Shown: piece after piece, positions 1 to 10,236 of the stretch
How the letters are laid out: every line of letters starts with the position of its first letter
How positions within the stretch are numbered: position 1 is the first letter of the stretch
Assembly: GCA_964016875.1 (NCBI GenBank)
Contig: OZ024720.1
Coordinates: forward strand, 17,038,242-17,102,241
DNA from: Fallopia convolvulus
Lineage: Eukaryota; Streptophyta; Magnoliopsida; Caryophyllales; Polygonaceae
DNA length: 64,000 bases
Direction: 5' to 3'
Notes under the pieces: generated by a model
The model's database searches: none
Seen by the model: only the letters and a program-made list of their open reading frames with translations
What the model was told of the DNA's origin: nothing
Position numbers and translations under genes: made by a program

Positions 1-1902
1 CAATCGTGTGATATCCTGATTGATTTGACCTTGGAGTGATGGAAAGTACCTCCAAATGAAGTTCTACAAAATAGAAAATATGTTAGATTGAAATAAAATC
101 GGACTATCAATTTAAACAGAGTAGAGTATCAACACTCACGTGTAACACATATGAGCACCCTGCGATCTGCGCTCCATCAGCTCGGGACGCCATTCCGAGC
201 TGCCTGAGTAGCCATGCAAGTGTAGCGGCACACCATGAATACTCCATCACCTGATCGTGGTTCAACACGAGCGGCAACAATCTGTGGGGTACCCCGTCAC
301 CTGTCCTGTCCATTATCAAGGTGCTTCCTAACAGATCACACAAATACCCTGAAGCTATCAAATCTATGTTTCCTTCATTTTCTATCATGTTAAACAGGAT
401 CTCCTTCCAACGATTGATTTTTATGCAGCCTTTGGTTACTAAATTCTTCATTTCATGTTCACTCACGCCATATGCACCACTGATAAACTGCTTTATTTGT
501 TCTTCGGAGTACGTCGAAACAACCTTCATCCCGTTGATCGGTAGGCCCAAAATGAAGTGGACATCATGGAGGGTGATTGATATTTCTCCCCAAGGAAAAT
601 GAAAACTGTTCGTTTCTGGGTGCCATCTTTCCACAAAAGCCTGAACCAATGCTTCATCCGCTTGATTGAACGTCCAACGTTGTAGGCGCAATAATCCACT
701 ACGCTGAGCACGGGCGACCCACGCACCTCCATTCGTCAACTTTTCGTTCCAATCCTTAAGCTTCCCTCGCGTATGCACTCTCAAGGGTTTACCACTAGTA
801 TACTGAAACATTATTATCAAAATTATTAAGTATAATTATTTATGCGTACATATAAGGTAAATTAATTAAACGTTCTTACCGTTGGATCTTCCCATAAGCG
901 CTTCGCTATATGCGTCTCATAACTGAGCAATAAACTAGTATCGATTGGTCCGCCTCCAAATCCATCTTGGGTGTTGGGAGGGGCTGTTGGAGGTTGGGAA
1001 TATGAAGTCCCGGCATGAGACTGGGTTTGGAAATAAGGTTGGGATGGTGGAGGTTGGGAATAAGAAGTCCCCTCGGCTTGAAAATAAGGTTGGGATGGTG
1101 GAGGTTGGGAATAAGACGTCCCCGCCTGATTCTCAGCTTGGAAATAAGGACTCAAGGGAGTAAAAGAAATTGTATCTTGAATCCAAGTATCACCCTGTGG
1201 GCCAGTCCGTATGTCGGTCTGGGGAGTGAAAGCATTATCGAATTCAGTATACAAATTCCTAGTTGGGGTTAGGTTGGTGCTGTGTGGGGTGTGTTAGGAA
1301 GTGGATGACCCCCACAAATTCTGATAGTCGGGGGTTGTATATTGGGTGGACGATTGGTTAGGTGGAAACGGTGATCCAGTAAAATCGTGTGGTGGTCGGG
1401 GGTTCGTACCCCCAGACGTATACCACTCCATATATCGGGGATCGCTCGTAAGCATATCTACATAAATAATGTATGACCACTATCATATATAATGTATTAA
1501 ATACTATAATTACTTATCAAATAAAATTACTATGAGATCAAATTAAAAACATTCTAATATGAATAATAAATTAAATTGAAATACTAACAAATAAAATTAA
1601 GATAATTCTAAATTATTATTATAAATAGATCCGACTAAACTTGATGATTCAAAACGTAAAATTTTAATTTACATACCTAAAAACCCTCCCCCAAGTGGCG
1701 TAGCTACTTGATTTGTGATGTCAAACTCGAACGCATTTGGAGCGGTTGGTTGAACCGGTACCTCCTCTTGCTCTACATTGACTTGTATATCCTCAGCATT
1801 CGCCCCTTCATTCAAATTTATTTGCGACGATTGGCCATGTGAAGATTTTGAACGGTTTTTGCTCTTAGATTTGCTTAACCCGAAAGACCACCCTTTTCTC
1901 AT
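1..1902 (-). pseudogene. Plant mobile domain (MAIN-like) gene, 3' end beyond window, in-frame stop in exon 2
   Basis: Four exons can be read on the minus strand: 1902-1677, 1457-880, 802-140, and one from about 83 that runs off the left edge. Each junction has GT donors (GTATGT, GTAAGA, GTGAGT) and AG acceptors, and the phases agree. Exon 1 gives a basic Ser/Lys N-terminus. Exon 2 is Pro/Gln/Tyr-rich with three copies of a SYSQPP repeat, ending in GPIDTSLLLSYETHIAKRLW, the usual entry to the domain. Exon 3 carries the domain core (LRLQRWTFNQADEALVQAFV, then an FHFPWGEISITLHDV motif and ILGLPINGM). This family is related to MAIN/MAIL nuclear proteins and is often mis-named serine/threonine phosphatase 7 long form; many copies travel in transposons. 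Frame and splicing are clean except for a TAA at 1294-1296 in exon 2, so this copy would make a short peptide unless an alternative start is used. Confidence 0.78.
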
Positions 1903-1980
1903 TTTTTACACTTTTTTTTTCTCTCAATTGAAATTTTTTTTTAACTCTCGGCTTGCTTATGTACCAAATGGAGGAGTTGA

Positions 1981-2254
1981 GGGCTATATATAGCCCTCAA
2001 CAATTGAGCACCAACGGCTCTTTGCAAAAGCAAAGAGCCGTTGGTTTTTTAAAAAAAAAAGCCCCAAATGTAGTCGGTCACCTCGACTGACTACACTGGG
2101 CCCCACACTCTATCTGCAATTGCAGATAGCGTGTGGTGTTATTTAAAAAAAAATATATAGTCGGTCACCTCGACCGACTACAATCTCGTCGGTCGAGGCG
2201 ACCGACTTGTTCTGACATGGGCGCCCGTCATTTCTGACATGGGCGCCCCGTATT
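1981..2254 (-). promoter_or_regulatory. Palindrome-rich promoter region of the mobile-domain gene
   Basis: About 80 bp upstream of the minus-strand ATG at 1902 is a 16-bp palindrome (1981-1996) containing TATATATA, a plausible TATA box. Further upstream are a perfect 15-bp-arm hairpin with a 4-nt loop (2011-2025/2030-2044), three hairpins sharing the arm GTCGGTC/GACCGAC with 5-nt loops (2070-2094, 2158-2180, 2188-2206), a 34-bp near-perfect palindrome with one mismatch pair (2103-2136), and two 22-bp direct repeats containing GGGCGCCC (2211-2254). The repeats are seen directly; a promoter role is inferred from position. Confidence 0.6.
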
Positions 2255-2299
2255 CCCCTTTATTTCCTCGAAAAAAAAAATGATTCCAATTTGTCAACT

Positions 2300-2976
2300 T
2301 CCATGTCAATATGACAAGGATTGTGATTGTGGCAACTTCAACCCATCACGGTTGTTCGAAAAGGGGTCCTGATAGACTTGCCAAATGGGTCGAGAAGTCG
2401 GATTCAGGTTTGAGTCGATCGAATTCGAGTCATTAGATCGTTAAATTTACATGTTGATCGGATTGGGTTGTTACAAATTTGTGATGTGATCTAGCCTATG
2501 ATCGCCACCGAGAAGGAGGCTAAGTCCATGCGCTCCCAATGGCCCTTGACACGAGCCCATGCCAAGCAACTCAGCAAGCATGCTTTTCATCGCCACCGTC
2601 GAGGGAGTAGGCGCCTCGCACCCCAACACCCATGCCAAAGACGATCGCGCCTACACCCACACTGACACCCTCGACAACATGAGGTTCGCGCACCCCATCC
2701 GTCGGCAATGGCACGCCCCATCAACTACAGATGCGATGTTTCTCCCCGGCGCGGCACGACTGCCTATGCCACTGTTATAGGCGCGTCTACTCTTGTTGGC
2801 TTGTGTTCTAATTATAGTAGTTACTTTATTGCATGTTTTTACTTTTAGCAAGTATTATTTTTTGGATTATGGGCTTTATGGACGTGGGCCTTGCTTGCAT
2901 GCATGGCTTAGTCCACTTGTTCTTTTCGCTCTAGGGTTTAGTGGAGTGGTCGGCACTATGTAAGGCTATTCGAATT
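2300..2976 (+). other. Decayed gypsy-like retroelement remnant (left part)
   Basis: No intact gene. A GC-richer stretch around 2500-2780 contains a short reading of the type PLTRAHAKQL, reminiscent of the 'PMTRARAK' motif common near gag/pol junctions of plant Ty3/gypsy elements, but frames are broken. The block appears to continue after the solo LTR at 3860. The identification is weak. Confidence 0.3.
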
Positions 2977-3859
2977 TGTTGGAACAATGGTTGTTCCATG
3001 GTTTCTTTTAGTTTTGATGATAACAAACTTAATTAATATAACTTGCTTCTACATGTAAGTGTTTCAGGAAAAACAGGTACATAGTCACGAGTGACGGAAC
3101 ATTGTGAGGAACGATGGAGGGAACGAGTGACAGATTTAGGAAGCGCGTCTCAGACAGAACGCGGCTTTCTATTAATGGCAAATTACCAGATCTTCTGCGA
3201 GCAATCTTCTGAGAAGATACGATAGTTGTAGGCGGTTGCTTGAGGAGATCAAAGGAAGGATAAGATCAACTTCACACGATCATATCTAAAGAGATCCGAT
3301 ATCATTCGGTTTTGGCAAGAATCGGCATGGTTGAGGATCGAAAATCACAAACAATACTTTCTCCTTATTGTGTGGGATTTGTTAAGTGGAATATCTGCGT
3401 AATTAGGCAAGAATTACGTATGAGATCAGACTTGACATATCATATAAATAGCTAGGTTATAACTAGAGTTGAAGGAGTGGTTGTAGACGACGTACTTGGA
3501 GAGAGAGCTTTTCAAGTGAACGAGTGTGTGGCTTTTTCCGGTGAAGAATCCACAAGAAAGTCAGTAGGTTACTTTCATTTAGGTTTACGCTTAGGGTTAT
3601 AGAAGTCTAGTTGGTTGAACTTTGGTTGGTGCCTTAGTTACCAGGGAACTTGACTTGTCTTGTAATCGTTGAAACTTAATAAAAATATTCTATTGAAAAT
3701 CTTGTGAGAAGGAGTCTTAGAGGTAGATGCTTTTTCTTTCTACGACTTGTTGGTCAGACAGAAAGTTTTCCTCTCTAAATTCTGCGTTCTTATTTATTTT
3801 CGCTGCCCAGGGAACATTACTAGTTCATTGACTTGTTACTAACGCGTCACGATCCAACA
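2977..3859 (+). mobile_element. Solo LTR, Ty1/copia type, related to the SIRE element at 51-62 kb
   Basis: The 883-bp sequence begins TGTTGGAAC and ends GATCCAACA, with flanks GAATT (2972-2976) and GAACT (3860-3864), a 4/5 target duplication. A TATAAATAG lies near 3445. The 3' end (TTATTTATTTTCGCTGCC, then CAGGGAAC and finally GATCCAACA) matches the 3' end of the minus-strand SIRE-type LTRs at 51216 and 61141 in order and wording. No internal region or second LTR adjoins it, so it is a solo LTR left by LTR-LTR recombination. Confidence 0.72.
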
Positions 3860-4310
3860 GAACTCCTCATGTTAGTTTACGTCTTATTCTATTACATTCA
3901 GCCCATTGAGATTGAGTTGAATTAATTCTCCATTAGGCTAAGGCGTCAAAATCCTCTAACCCTAATCACCCTCTCTTGCCTGCCACTCCATCCCAATCAT
4001 AAGACCCCTTTCGATTGATCCTTTCTATGTACATAGTGCCGATCTAAGTCCTTCTCTGTCTAGATCTCTTTGCACCCCAATTACCAACTCTCCTTGAGTC
4101 TTCTAGCAATCCAAGGACATTGGTCTGTGACGTCTAATTATCATTTGCATGCTTCCGTAGAATTTTTCAAGATTGAAGTTGAAAGACTTGTTCACAAGAC
4201 CACGATCTGAGTCAAGGCGCGGTTGAACCTCGTTTATGAGGAGTGATCACATCAGTTTGGTGCGGGTTTAGATCGGCCCAACGGGTCGAGGTCCTAAATC
4301 ATCAACTTTT
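3860..4310 (+). other. Continuation of the decayed retroelement remnant
   Basis: Sequence to the right of the solo LTR has no ORF. It contains a pyrimidine-rich leader-like stretch, ending near 4285 in wording similar to the block left of the solo LTR (phrases with 'cgggtcga'). It probably belongs to the same old element that the solo LTR split. Confidence 0.25.
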
Positions 4311-6111
4311 ATTTTGTGTTTCTTAAAATAATTAAATATTAAAAAATAATATTATAATAATCTTATAAAATTCTAATAATAATATATTTAATACTTAATG
4401 CAAATAAAGTTTTACCGAATTGGTTGGGTCAACCCATTGAATTAGTAACTCAATCAAATTTTTACGTATCGATCGATATCAGATCGGTTTGTCATTAATT
4501 TTTATATTGGGTTTCAACCTACAATTTTCGAATTAATCAAATTGGTTTTTTTAGTCAGATTTCAAACCCAAAAAATATCAAGCTAATCGGATTGCTTCTT
4601 TGGCTCGCGTTATAATTCTAATTGAGATTGAATTGTATGAATTGAAAAGTGACATTTGGGAAAACAATTAAAAAGAGTCTAGAAATAGTAGAATACTAGT
4701 TATATCTGTCGTGCCATGTACAATTATATAAATTTAATGCTTAATTTATTTAATAAATAATTTTAATTTAATATAACAAAAAAATTACTTATTTATTATA
4801 CATATTTTATATAAAAAAAATTTTATTTGGTATAATATGAGCCGAAACTAATATCATTAAAGTGAGTCTAATATGATTTTGATAGCTTAATGATAATTTA
4901 TTTATGAAAAAATATATACATCTAAATTATTTTAATTAATCTTTTAAAAAATAGATAAAAACACAAAAATAATGTAAATTCTTATAATTTTTTAATCAAA
5001 TTTAATTCTTTAAAAATCTTTTAAATAAAATTTAAAAACATAATTAATAAGAAAAGATGAAAATATATGATTAAAGACATAATTTTTTAAGATTTTTCTA
5101 TATTTACCTGAATAAGACAAAAAGAAAATTAAGAAAAATATAATATGATTTTTTTATCAAAATTCAATTTAGGTAAGTAATAATCTAGATATTGATTTTT
5201 ATTTATATTTTTACCAAAATTTGATTCAAGTTAAATCTTTTACATAAATAGTTAAAGAGATAGAGATAGAATAATTTTCGTAATTTTTAATTAAATTCCG
5301 AATTTAAAAATTATTTTTCACATAAATAGATAGAAAATAATTTAATTGAAAGGCTAAATTAATATAAATAAAAATTAATTTTTAAATGTAAGGTGGGCCT
5401 AGAATTATTGTGGTGGCTAGAAAAATTACAACTTTAATATATATATATTTATCGATAGATATGACTATTTTTATTTCAAAGATATATATGTGATCCATTT
5501 ACATATTTTTTCTTATCTTTTTTTTTAAATTTATCTTTTATAAATATAATATTCATTTTTATCTATATTATTCAAATCTACAAATATTATTTTATCTTTA
5601 TGTTTATTTAAGGATAAATTTTTACAAATATTATTTTATTTTTATGTTTACTTGGAAATAACTTTTTTTTTGCATAATTAACCATATAAAATTATTATTT
5701 TGATAAAGGGGGGATGTAGCGCAATGTGGTGGCTGAAATTGGTTCAGTTTTAGTTATTAGTAATAGATATTAACGAATCAAACCCACCAAAGGTTTTTTT
5801 AAATCGCATAAAATAATACATTATCTTGCATTATAATGTAAGATTTATACAAAATCTTACATTATAATGCATTATTCCATTATGATCCAAACAGCACCAA
5901 GGAACATGTGAATATAAACGTATGGGCCCATTTGCAATAAATGCGGGGCGTATGGGAAATACATAGGAAGAGAATATTCAATTAATAAATGTGAATATTT
6001 TGTGTCCTTTACTGCAATTGTCTTTTTGGTCCTTTTTTTTTAATTAAGACTTTTAATTTGGCCAAGTCTCGTTTTTTTTTCTATAGAATTAGTCAAGTCT
6101 TGAGTATATTC
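4311..6111. other. AT-rich intergenic spacer
   Basis: About 1.8 kb of very AT-rich DNA without an ORF above background or a recognisable RNA gene. The only structured item is the hairpin at 5828-5870, listed separately. The spacer ends at the LINE target site. Confidence 0.6.
5828..5870. repeat. Perfect 19-bp inverted repeat (hairpin)
   Basis: Arms 5828-5846 and 5852-5870 are perfect reverse complements separated by the 5-nt loop ATACA. It is too short for a typical plant miRNA precursor and may be the tip of a foldback MITE whose outer arms have decayed. Confidence 0.7.
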
Positions 6112-6128
6112 ACTAATCTACATGTCTA
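6112..6128. repeat. LINE target site duplication, left copy
   Basis: The 17-bp sequence ACTAATCTACATGTCTA is repeated exactly at 13613-13629, directly after the poly(A) tail. It sets the 5' boundary of the LINE at 6129. The ATG at 6122 lies inside the target duplication and so is not part of the element. Confidence 0.92.
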
Positions 6129-6136
6129 AAAAAGAA

Positions 6137-8074
6137 ATGACTCCTGAGGAAATGAGAAAACTCTCTCCTGAACCCCCTCGACAATCTAGTCTCCAAAAAC
6201 TAAAGAATCCCCAAATTAAGAACTCTAGATCCCAAATCTACACACAAATTCGAGCCTTGCTCTGGATTTTTCTGGTTAGAGCCTTGAGCAATGATGAATC
6301 CAAGTCTGTTGGGACTCCAATTCGTGGTTTTTCGTCCAGATCTCGTTCTACGCTGAACCCCGATCGAGCCTCGAAAAAGTTCTTTCGGGTCAATTTTGAA
6401 GCAACTATGGCCTTTCGATTGATTGGGGATTTACCATCTAACCAAATTTGGCGACGAGAAGGTACAAGGGGTATCTACAACAAAGAAGATAGGGAAAATT
6501 GGAGGCTAGGGTTGGTAAGAGCTCGATACAGTGCGAGCTTGTTGATTGGGAGTGAGGGGGGCGTCATGGAGCGGAATTCCGAGATGTATTATCTCGGGGC
6601 TTGGAGGCGGATGGGGAAGATAGGGCTGAAACAACATCGGTGCCATAGGTTTGTCAAAGAACGACTTCGGGGAGACAATCCCATCAGGTTGTTTCCTTCC
6701 TTCCCGTTAGTTGTTAATTTAATCATGTACTGGAACTTTTCTGAGATGTGTGAGCTCTATACCTACATATGGAATTGCTGGGTAGGAGGGATGAACAAAT
6801 TACCTATTAGCTATTGCTGTGTTTTGATGAAAATATCACCTGATTGTTTTATGATTACTGGCAATGTGAGTCATCTGTATTGTGATAGAGCTTTAGTTAT
6901 GATGTTGATTTGTATAAGCTACTGGGTTTGCTGTTTATCTATAATGGATTGGATGAATTACTTTGAAAAGGAAAAAATGAGTATGTTTATGAAAAGGAAG
7001 AAAGGCAAGAGATCCTGCAAAGAGGTGTTAGTCTCTGACCCTCTTTTCTCTAAAGAACATGATGAGATTGAGTCTTCTCATTCTCAATTTGAACCAATGC
7101 CTACCATGGTCAATAAGACCTTAAAGGGTGGCAAAGAAAACGAGCCTTTTGAGGCAGGACCTTCGGGGTCTAATAAAGAACAAGACTTAAGAATGATTGA
7201 CATGTCGATTTGCTTAAACCAGCTGTCGGGGTCAAAAGAAAACATTCTACAATTGAAAGAAACCTTTCTACTTGCTTTTGTCCTTGGGGACCCCTTTGAG
7301 GTAGCCAGGTCTGGTAATGCTTATGGAGTTGCTTGGTATTCTAGTATATCCTATGATGTAAGAATGGATAATGAGCTCAGCTACGGTTGTTTTATAAGGT
7401 TTATGACTTCTATGACACGTATTAGTTGGGAGACTACTATTATGATCCATGTTATGTGTATGACTAAGGAACTAAAATCCAAGGATGATTACATCTCCTA
7501 TGATTGGGTGAATAATCTGAGGAGTCTAATTGATGAAATTAAGCCGAGTGTCAATTATGATATACACCTGAATTATAGTTATGAAGATAATATGTCTTTA
7601 ATCTATGGAAGTATTTATGTCTACCTGCTGCAAATTTCTATTTGTGCAGTGCTATTCTGGATCAATAACAATCTCTCAGATCCATGGTTTTTATTTGCTT
7701 GGAACATGACCAACATAGTCAATAATGAAACTTGTTTGCCTTTGAATAGTACTATATTACACTACACTGCTTTTTGGTGTATTGGGTCCCTGGGGGGCTG
7801 GTACACTGGTGGTTTGATCATGATCTCTTACCTGGTTGTTATGAACCCTATGTACTCAGCTTTGATTATGTTATATATTAAGAAGCATAATTATATTATG
7901 TACTTTGCCTTATTGTGTTGGAATTTGCATTTGAGAAGACCTTGTCATAAGGAGAATCACGACAATAAAACAATAGCTAAATATTGGGGTCTAAATGATT
8001 ATTGCTCTTGTGATTCTGTTAGGTTTTATGACTGTGTGCCCTTCTATTTGAACCATATCTCTATATATATATAA
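6137..8074 (+). CDS. LINE first ORF, 645 codons, unrecognised, W/C/M/Y-rich with hydrophobic segments
   Basis: It occupies the ORF1 position of the LINE. I chose the ATG at 6137 because the upstream in-frame ATG (6122) lies in the host target duplication. I cannot see the usual plant LINE ORF1 signatures (DUF4283, CCHC knuckle or RRM). The N-terminal 200 residues are Arg/Ser-rich. The rest alternates hydrophobic Trp/Cys/Met/Tyr-rich stretches with a polar linker (around residues 290-380, Glu/Ser/Lys-rich). Several stretches could be membrane segments, for example near residues 255-275 and 490-510, and the run beginning FWCIGSLGGWY. In DNA this AT-rich, 645 stop-free codons are very unlikely by chance. 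It ends TAA-TAG. Function unknown. Confidence 0.6.
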   Translation: MTPEEMRKLSPEPPRQSSLQKLKNPQIKNSRSQIYTQIRALLWIFLVRALSNDESKSVGTPIRGFSSRSRSTLNPDRASKKFFRVNFEATMAFRLIGDLPSNQIWRREGTRGIYNKEDRENWRLGLVRARYSASLLIGSEGGVMERNSEMYYLGAWRRMGKIGLKQHRCHRFVKERLRGDNPIRLFPSFPLVVNLIMYWNFSEMCELYTYIWNCWVGGMNKLPISYCCVLMKISPDCFMITGNVSHLYCDRALVMMLICISYWVCCLSIMDWMNYFEKEKMSMFMKRKKGKRSCKEVLVSDPLFSKEHDEIESSHSQFEPMPTMVNKTLKGGKENEPFEAGPSGSNKEQDLRMIDMSICLNQLSGSKENILQLKETFLLAFVLGDPFEVARSGNAYGVAWYSSISYDVRMDNELSYGCFIRFMTSMTRISWETTIMIHVMCMTKELKSKDDYISYDWVNNLRSLIDEIKPSVNYDIHLNYSYEDNMSLIYGSIYVYLLQISICAVLFWINNNLSDPWFLFAWNMTNIVNNETCLPLNSTILHYTAFWCIGSLGGWYTGGLIMISYLVVMNPMYSALIMLYIKKHNYIMYFALLCWNLHLRRPCHKENHDNKTIAKYWGLNDYCSCDSVRFYDCVPFYLNHISIYI

Positions 8075-8360
8075 TAGGTTGTAAGTGTTGGTTGAGAGTG
8101 TGCTGGTCTAGAAGAAACATACAACTGGAGATTATGACTAAACCACTTTCTTCTTTTTGTTGTATTTGGTCCCTTGGGGGCTGGTACATGGGTGGTTTGA
8201 TCATGTTCTCTTATTTGGTTGACATGAACCTTATGTACTCAACTTTGACTATGTTTTATATGAAGGATAAGAACTATATTAAGTACTTTGTTTTGTTGTG
8301 GTGGAATTTGTTATTAAGGAGACCAAGTCATAAAGTGAATTACAATAATAAGAATAAAGA
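7780..8360 (+). repeat. Diverged direct duplication inside the LINE ORF1 region
   Basis: About 200 bp at 7780-7985 and 8164-8360, offset about 383 bp, share the same reading frame and most residues (GGWYxGGLIM, SYLVxMN, MYS, FxLLxWNLxLRRP). Differences include many third-position changes, so both copies probably evolved as coding sequence after duplication. Confidence 0.7.
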
Positions 8361-9339
8361 GCTATACAGCAGGCTTGGCACGCACTGCCTCTGCTCCCTG
8401 CTGCTGGTTATTACTAATTATATAAAAAACCACAAAGACTCTCTGTATGGCTATGTGACTGTGCAAACCCTTGAACTAAGTGATGTGGCTGATTTTAACA
8501 AGTCTGTAATTCTGATGTACTGCTGCTTGATGATCTATAGAACCCATCATATATGCAAACCTGATGTATTTCACCTCTCTCTTGTGAAAGTTTGCATGCA
8601 GCAGGTCAATGGTGGTGCTAATTCCACACATCAGACAAGAGATTTGTGGGCAAACAATAGAATTAAAAACATGAATCCCCAGGCTTACAATGGACCCGGG
8701 CACAAAGGAACCATATTGAACCTCGATCCGATTGGCAAGTATGGCTGGGGTCAGGACTATAAAGAAAGCAAGGAACATTCGACACAAGGACTGTACTCCT
8801 TATTGAAACAAAGCTCTGCAGCTTCAAGCTGCAGCAAAGAGTGGGTTGGTTCTGTAACTTGTGGCTATAGACACCACTGGCTCATGCTAAATGGAATAAA
8901 ATTATGTAATTGTTATATACGTTATGTAATTGGTCCCAAAGTGGTCATGATGTATGGATATAATAGTTTGAACATTGAAAACTTTGACGGTAAACGAAAT
9001 CTGGCTAATTTGATGTATATAAACAGGTTTAGAGAGAAGAGCTCTCTTCCTCGCAAGGGTGCTCAGATTTGTAAGTTGAATTTTTCTCCTGGATTTTACA
9101 GATATGAACAGGTTAGCTATGTGGATAAATGCATTATTAGGGGAAAGAAAGGTGCTCAGGACCACCATCACACTCTTGATTTTATATTAGCTTGTTTTCC
9201 TTTGATGGATATAGATACTGGTCTTTTTAGACGAGTTAAAGGGATGAACCATGTCTCGGCCAACATTAAACCAAGTATAAGAAGCGAGATGTGGATACGT
9301 AAAATGAGTTATTATTATGAAGATAGGATTTTGGAATAG
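8134..9339 (+). CDS. LINE second upstream ORF, about 401 codons, unrecognised, paralogous to the end of the first
   Basis: The frame is open from 8032, but the first ATG is at 8134. Residues near its start (SLGGWYMGGLIMFSYLV onward, about 8164-8360) match the C-terminal part of the preceding ORF (about 7780-7985), so a diverged duplication spans the junction of the two ORFs. The rest is polar, with Asn/Lys/Tyr-rich stretches, no recognised domain and no zinc knuckle. It overlaps the endonuclease ORF by 23 bases (9317-9339) in another frame, a usual ORF1/ORF2 arrangement. It could be the C-terminal half of an ORF1 split by a frameshift. Confidence 0.5.
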   Translation: MTKPLSSFCCIWSLGGWYMGGLIMFSYLVDMNLMYSTLTMFYMKDKNYIKYFVLLWWNLLLRRPSHKVNYNNKNKELYSRLGTHCLCSLLLVITNYIKNHKDSLYGYVTVQTLELSDVADFNKSVILMYCCLMIYRTHHICKPDVFHLSLVKVCMQQVNGGANSTHQTRDLWANNRIKNMNPQAYNGPGHKGTILNLDPIGKYGWGQDYKESKEHSTQGLYSLLKQSSAASSCSKEWVGSVTCGYRHHWLMLNGIKLCNCYIRYVIGPKVVMMYGYNSLNIENFDGKRNLANLMYINRFREKSSLPRKGAQICKLNFSPGFYRYEQVSYVDKCIIRGKKGAQDHHHTLDFILACFPLMDIDTGLFRRVKGMNHVSANIKPSIRSEMWIRKMSYYYEDRILE

Positions 9340-10126
9340 TAGGGGGATTGGGAGAAAATCTTTCTGGCCTGAATTAGATTCCTTCTGTAAAATCCAAAAA
9401 ATTCAAATAATGGCAATAGGTGAAACAAAAACAGATGTCCTTCCCAGCGATCAGGTGTGGCGTCGAGATGGATTTGACAATGTCTTGTGGTCCCCGGCTA
9501 TCGGTCGAGCTGGAGGTCTAGCTGTCTTTTGGAAAGCGCATCAACTTATTAATGAAGAAGTCACAGTGCTTGCTCAAGCGCCAAGGTATATTATTCTAAA
9601 GTATAACCATCTTATTACGAAAATTTCACTCGCTATCTGCTTTGTTTATGCTCCACACAATGCTGGAGCCAAAGATGCCTTTTGGAATGAACTAACTGAA
9701 ACTTTACAAAACACTAGCCTGCCAAACCTAATTATGGGAGATCTAAATGAAATTCAGGAACCTAATGAAAAAAAAGGAGGAGCCCATCCGGAATCGCATA
9801 GATTTGAGAGACTTATAAACTTCAAAAATGATTGCCTCCTCGAAGACATTCCGACCCTTGGAAATTTATTTACTTGGAGAAAAAATAAAACAGAAGTTGA
9901 TAACATCTATGAAAAATTGGACAGGGCCTTGGCTAGCAACAGTATTATCCAATGGTTCCCAAACATAAGTATGAAAAATCATGCCTTTACAAGCTCGGAT
10001 CATTGCAAGATCTCGGTAGAACTAAGTAACAATGAGATGATCAAAGCACAACCATTTAAAGTAGAAAAAATGTGGATGTACAGGAAAGACTTCAGAAATG
10101 TAGTAAAGCAGGCCTGGAGGGTGTAG
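9317..10126 (+). CDS. LINE ORF2, endonuclease domain (5' part)
   Basis: A 269-codon segment starting MKIGFWNSRGIGRKSFWPEL, the usual opening of plant L1 ORF2 (MK.L.WN.RG). Exonuclease-endonuclease-phosphatase motifs are present: GETK near residue 36, MGDLNEI near residue 140 and SDHCKIS near residue 228. The enzyme nicks target DNA to prime reverse transcription. The frame stops at TAG 10124-10126. The following 110 bp hold ORF2 linker sequence in changing frames, so at least two frame lesions separate it from the RT segment. Confidence 0.9.
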   Translation: MKIGFWNSRGIGRKSFWPELDSFCKIQKIQIMAIGETKTDVLPSDQVWRRDGFDNVLWSPAIGRAGGLAVFWKAHQLINEEVTVLAQAPRYIILKYNHLITKISLAICFVYAPHNAGAKDAFWNELTETLQNTSLPNLIMGDLNEIQEPNEKKGGAHPESHRFERLINFKNDCLLEDIPTLGNLFTWRKNKTEVDNIYEKLDRALASNSIIQWFPNISMKNHAFTSSDHCKISVELSNNEMIKAQPFKVEKMWMYRKDFRNVVKQAWRV

Positions 10127-10236
10127 TTTCAAGGCTCAAACATGTTTCAATTGGTTAAAAAACGCAACTCTTTAAGCAACAAGCAAAACGTTGGAACAAG
10201 CATACATTAGGGAATATTTTCGAACAATTAAAAGAC

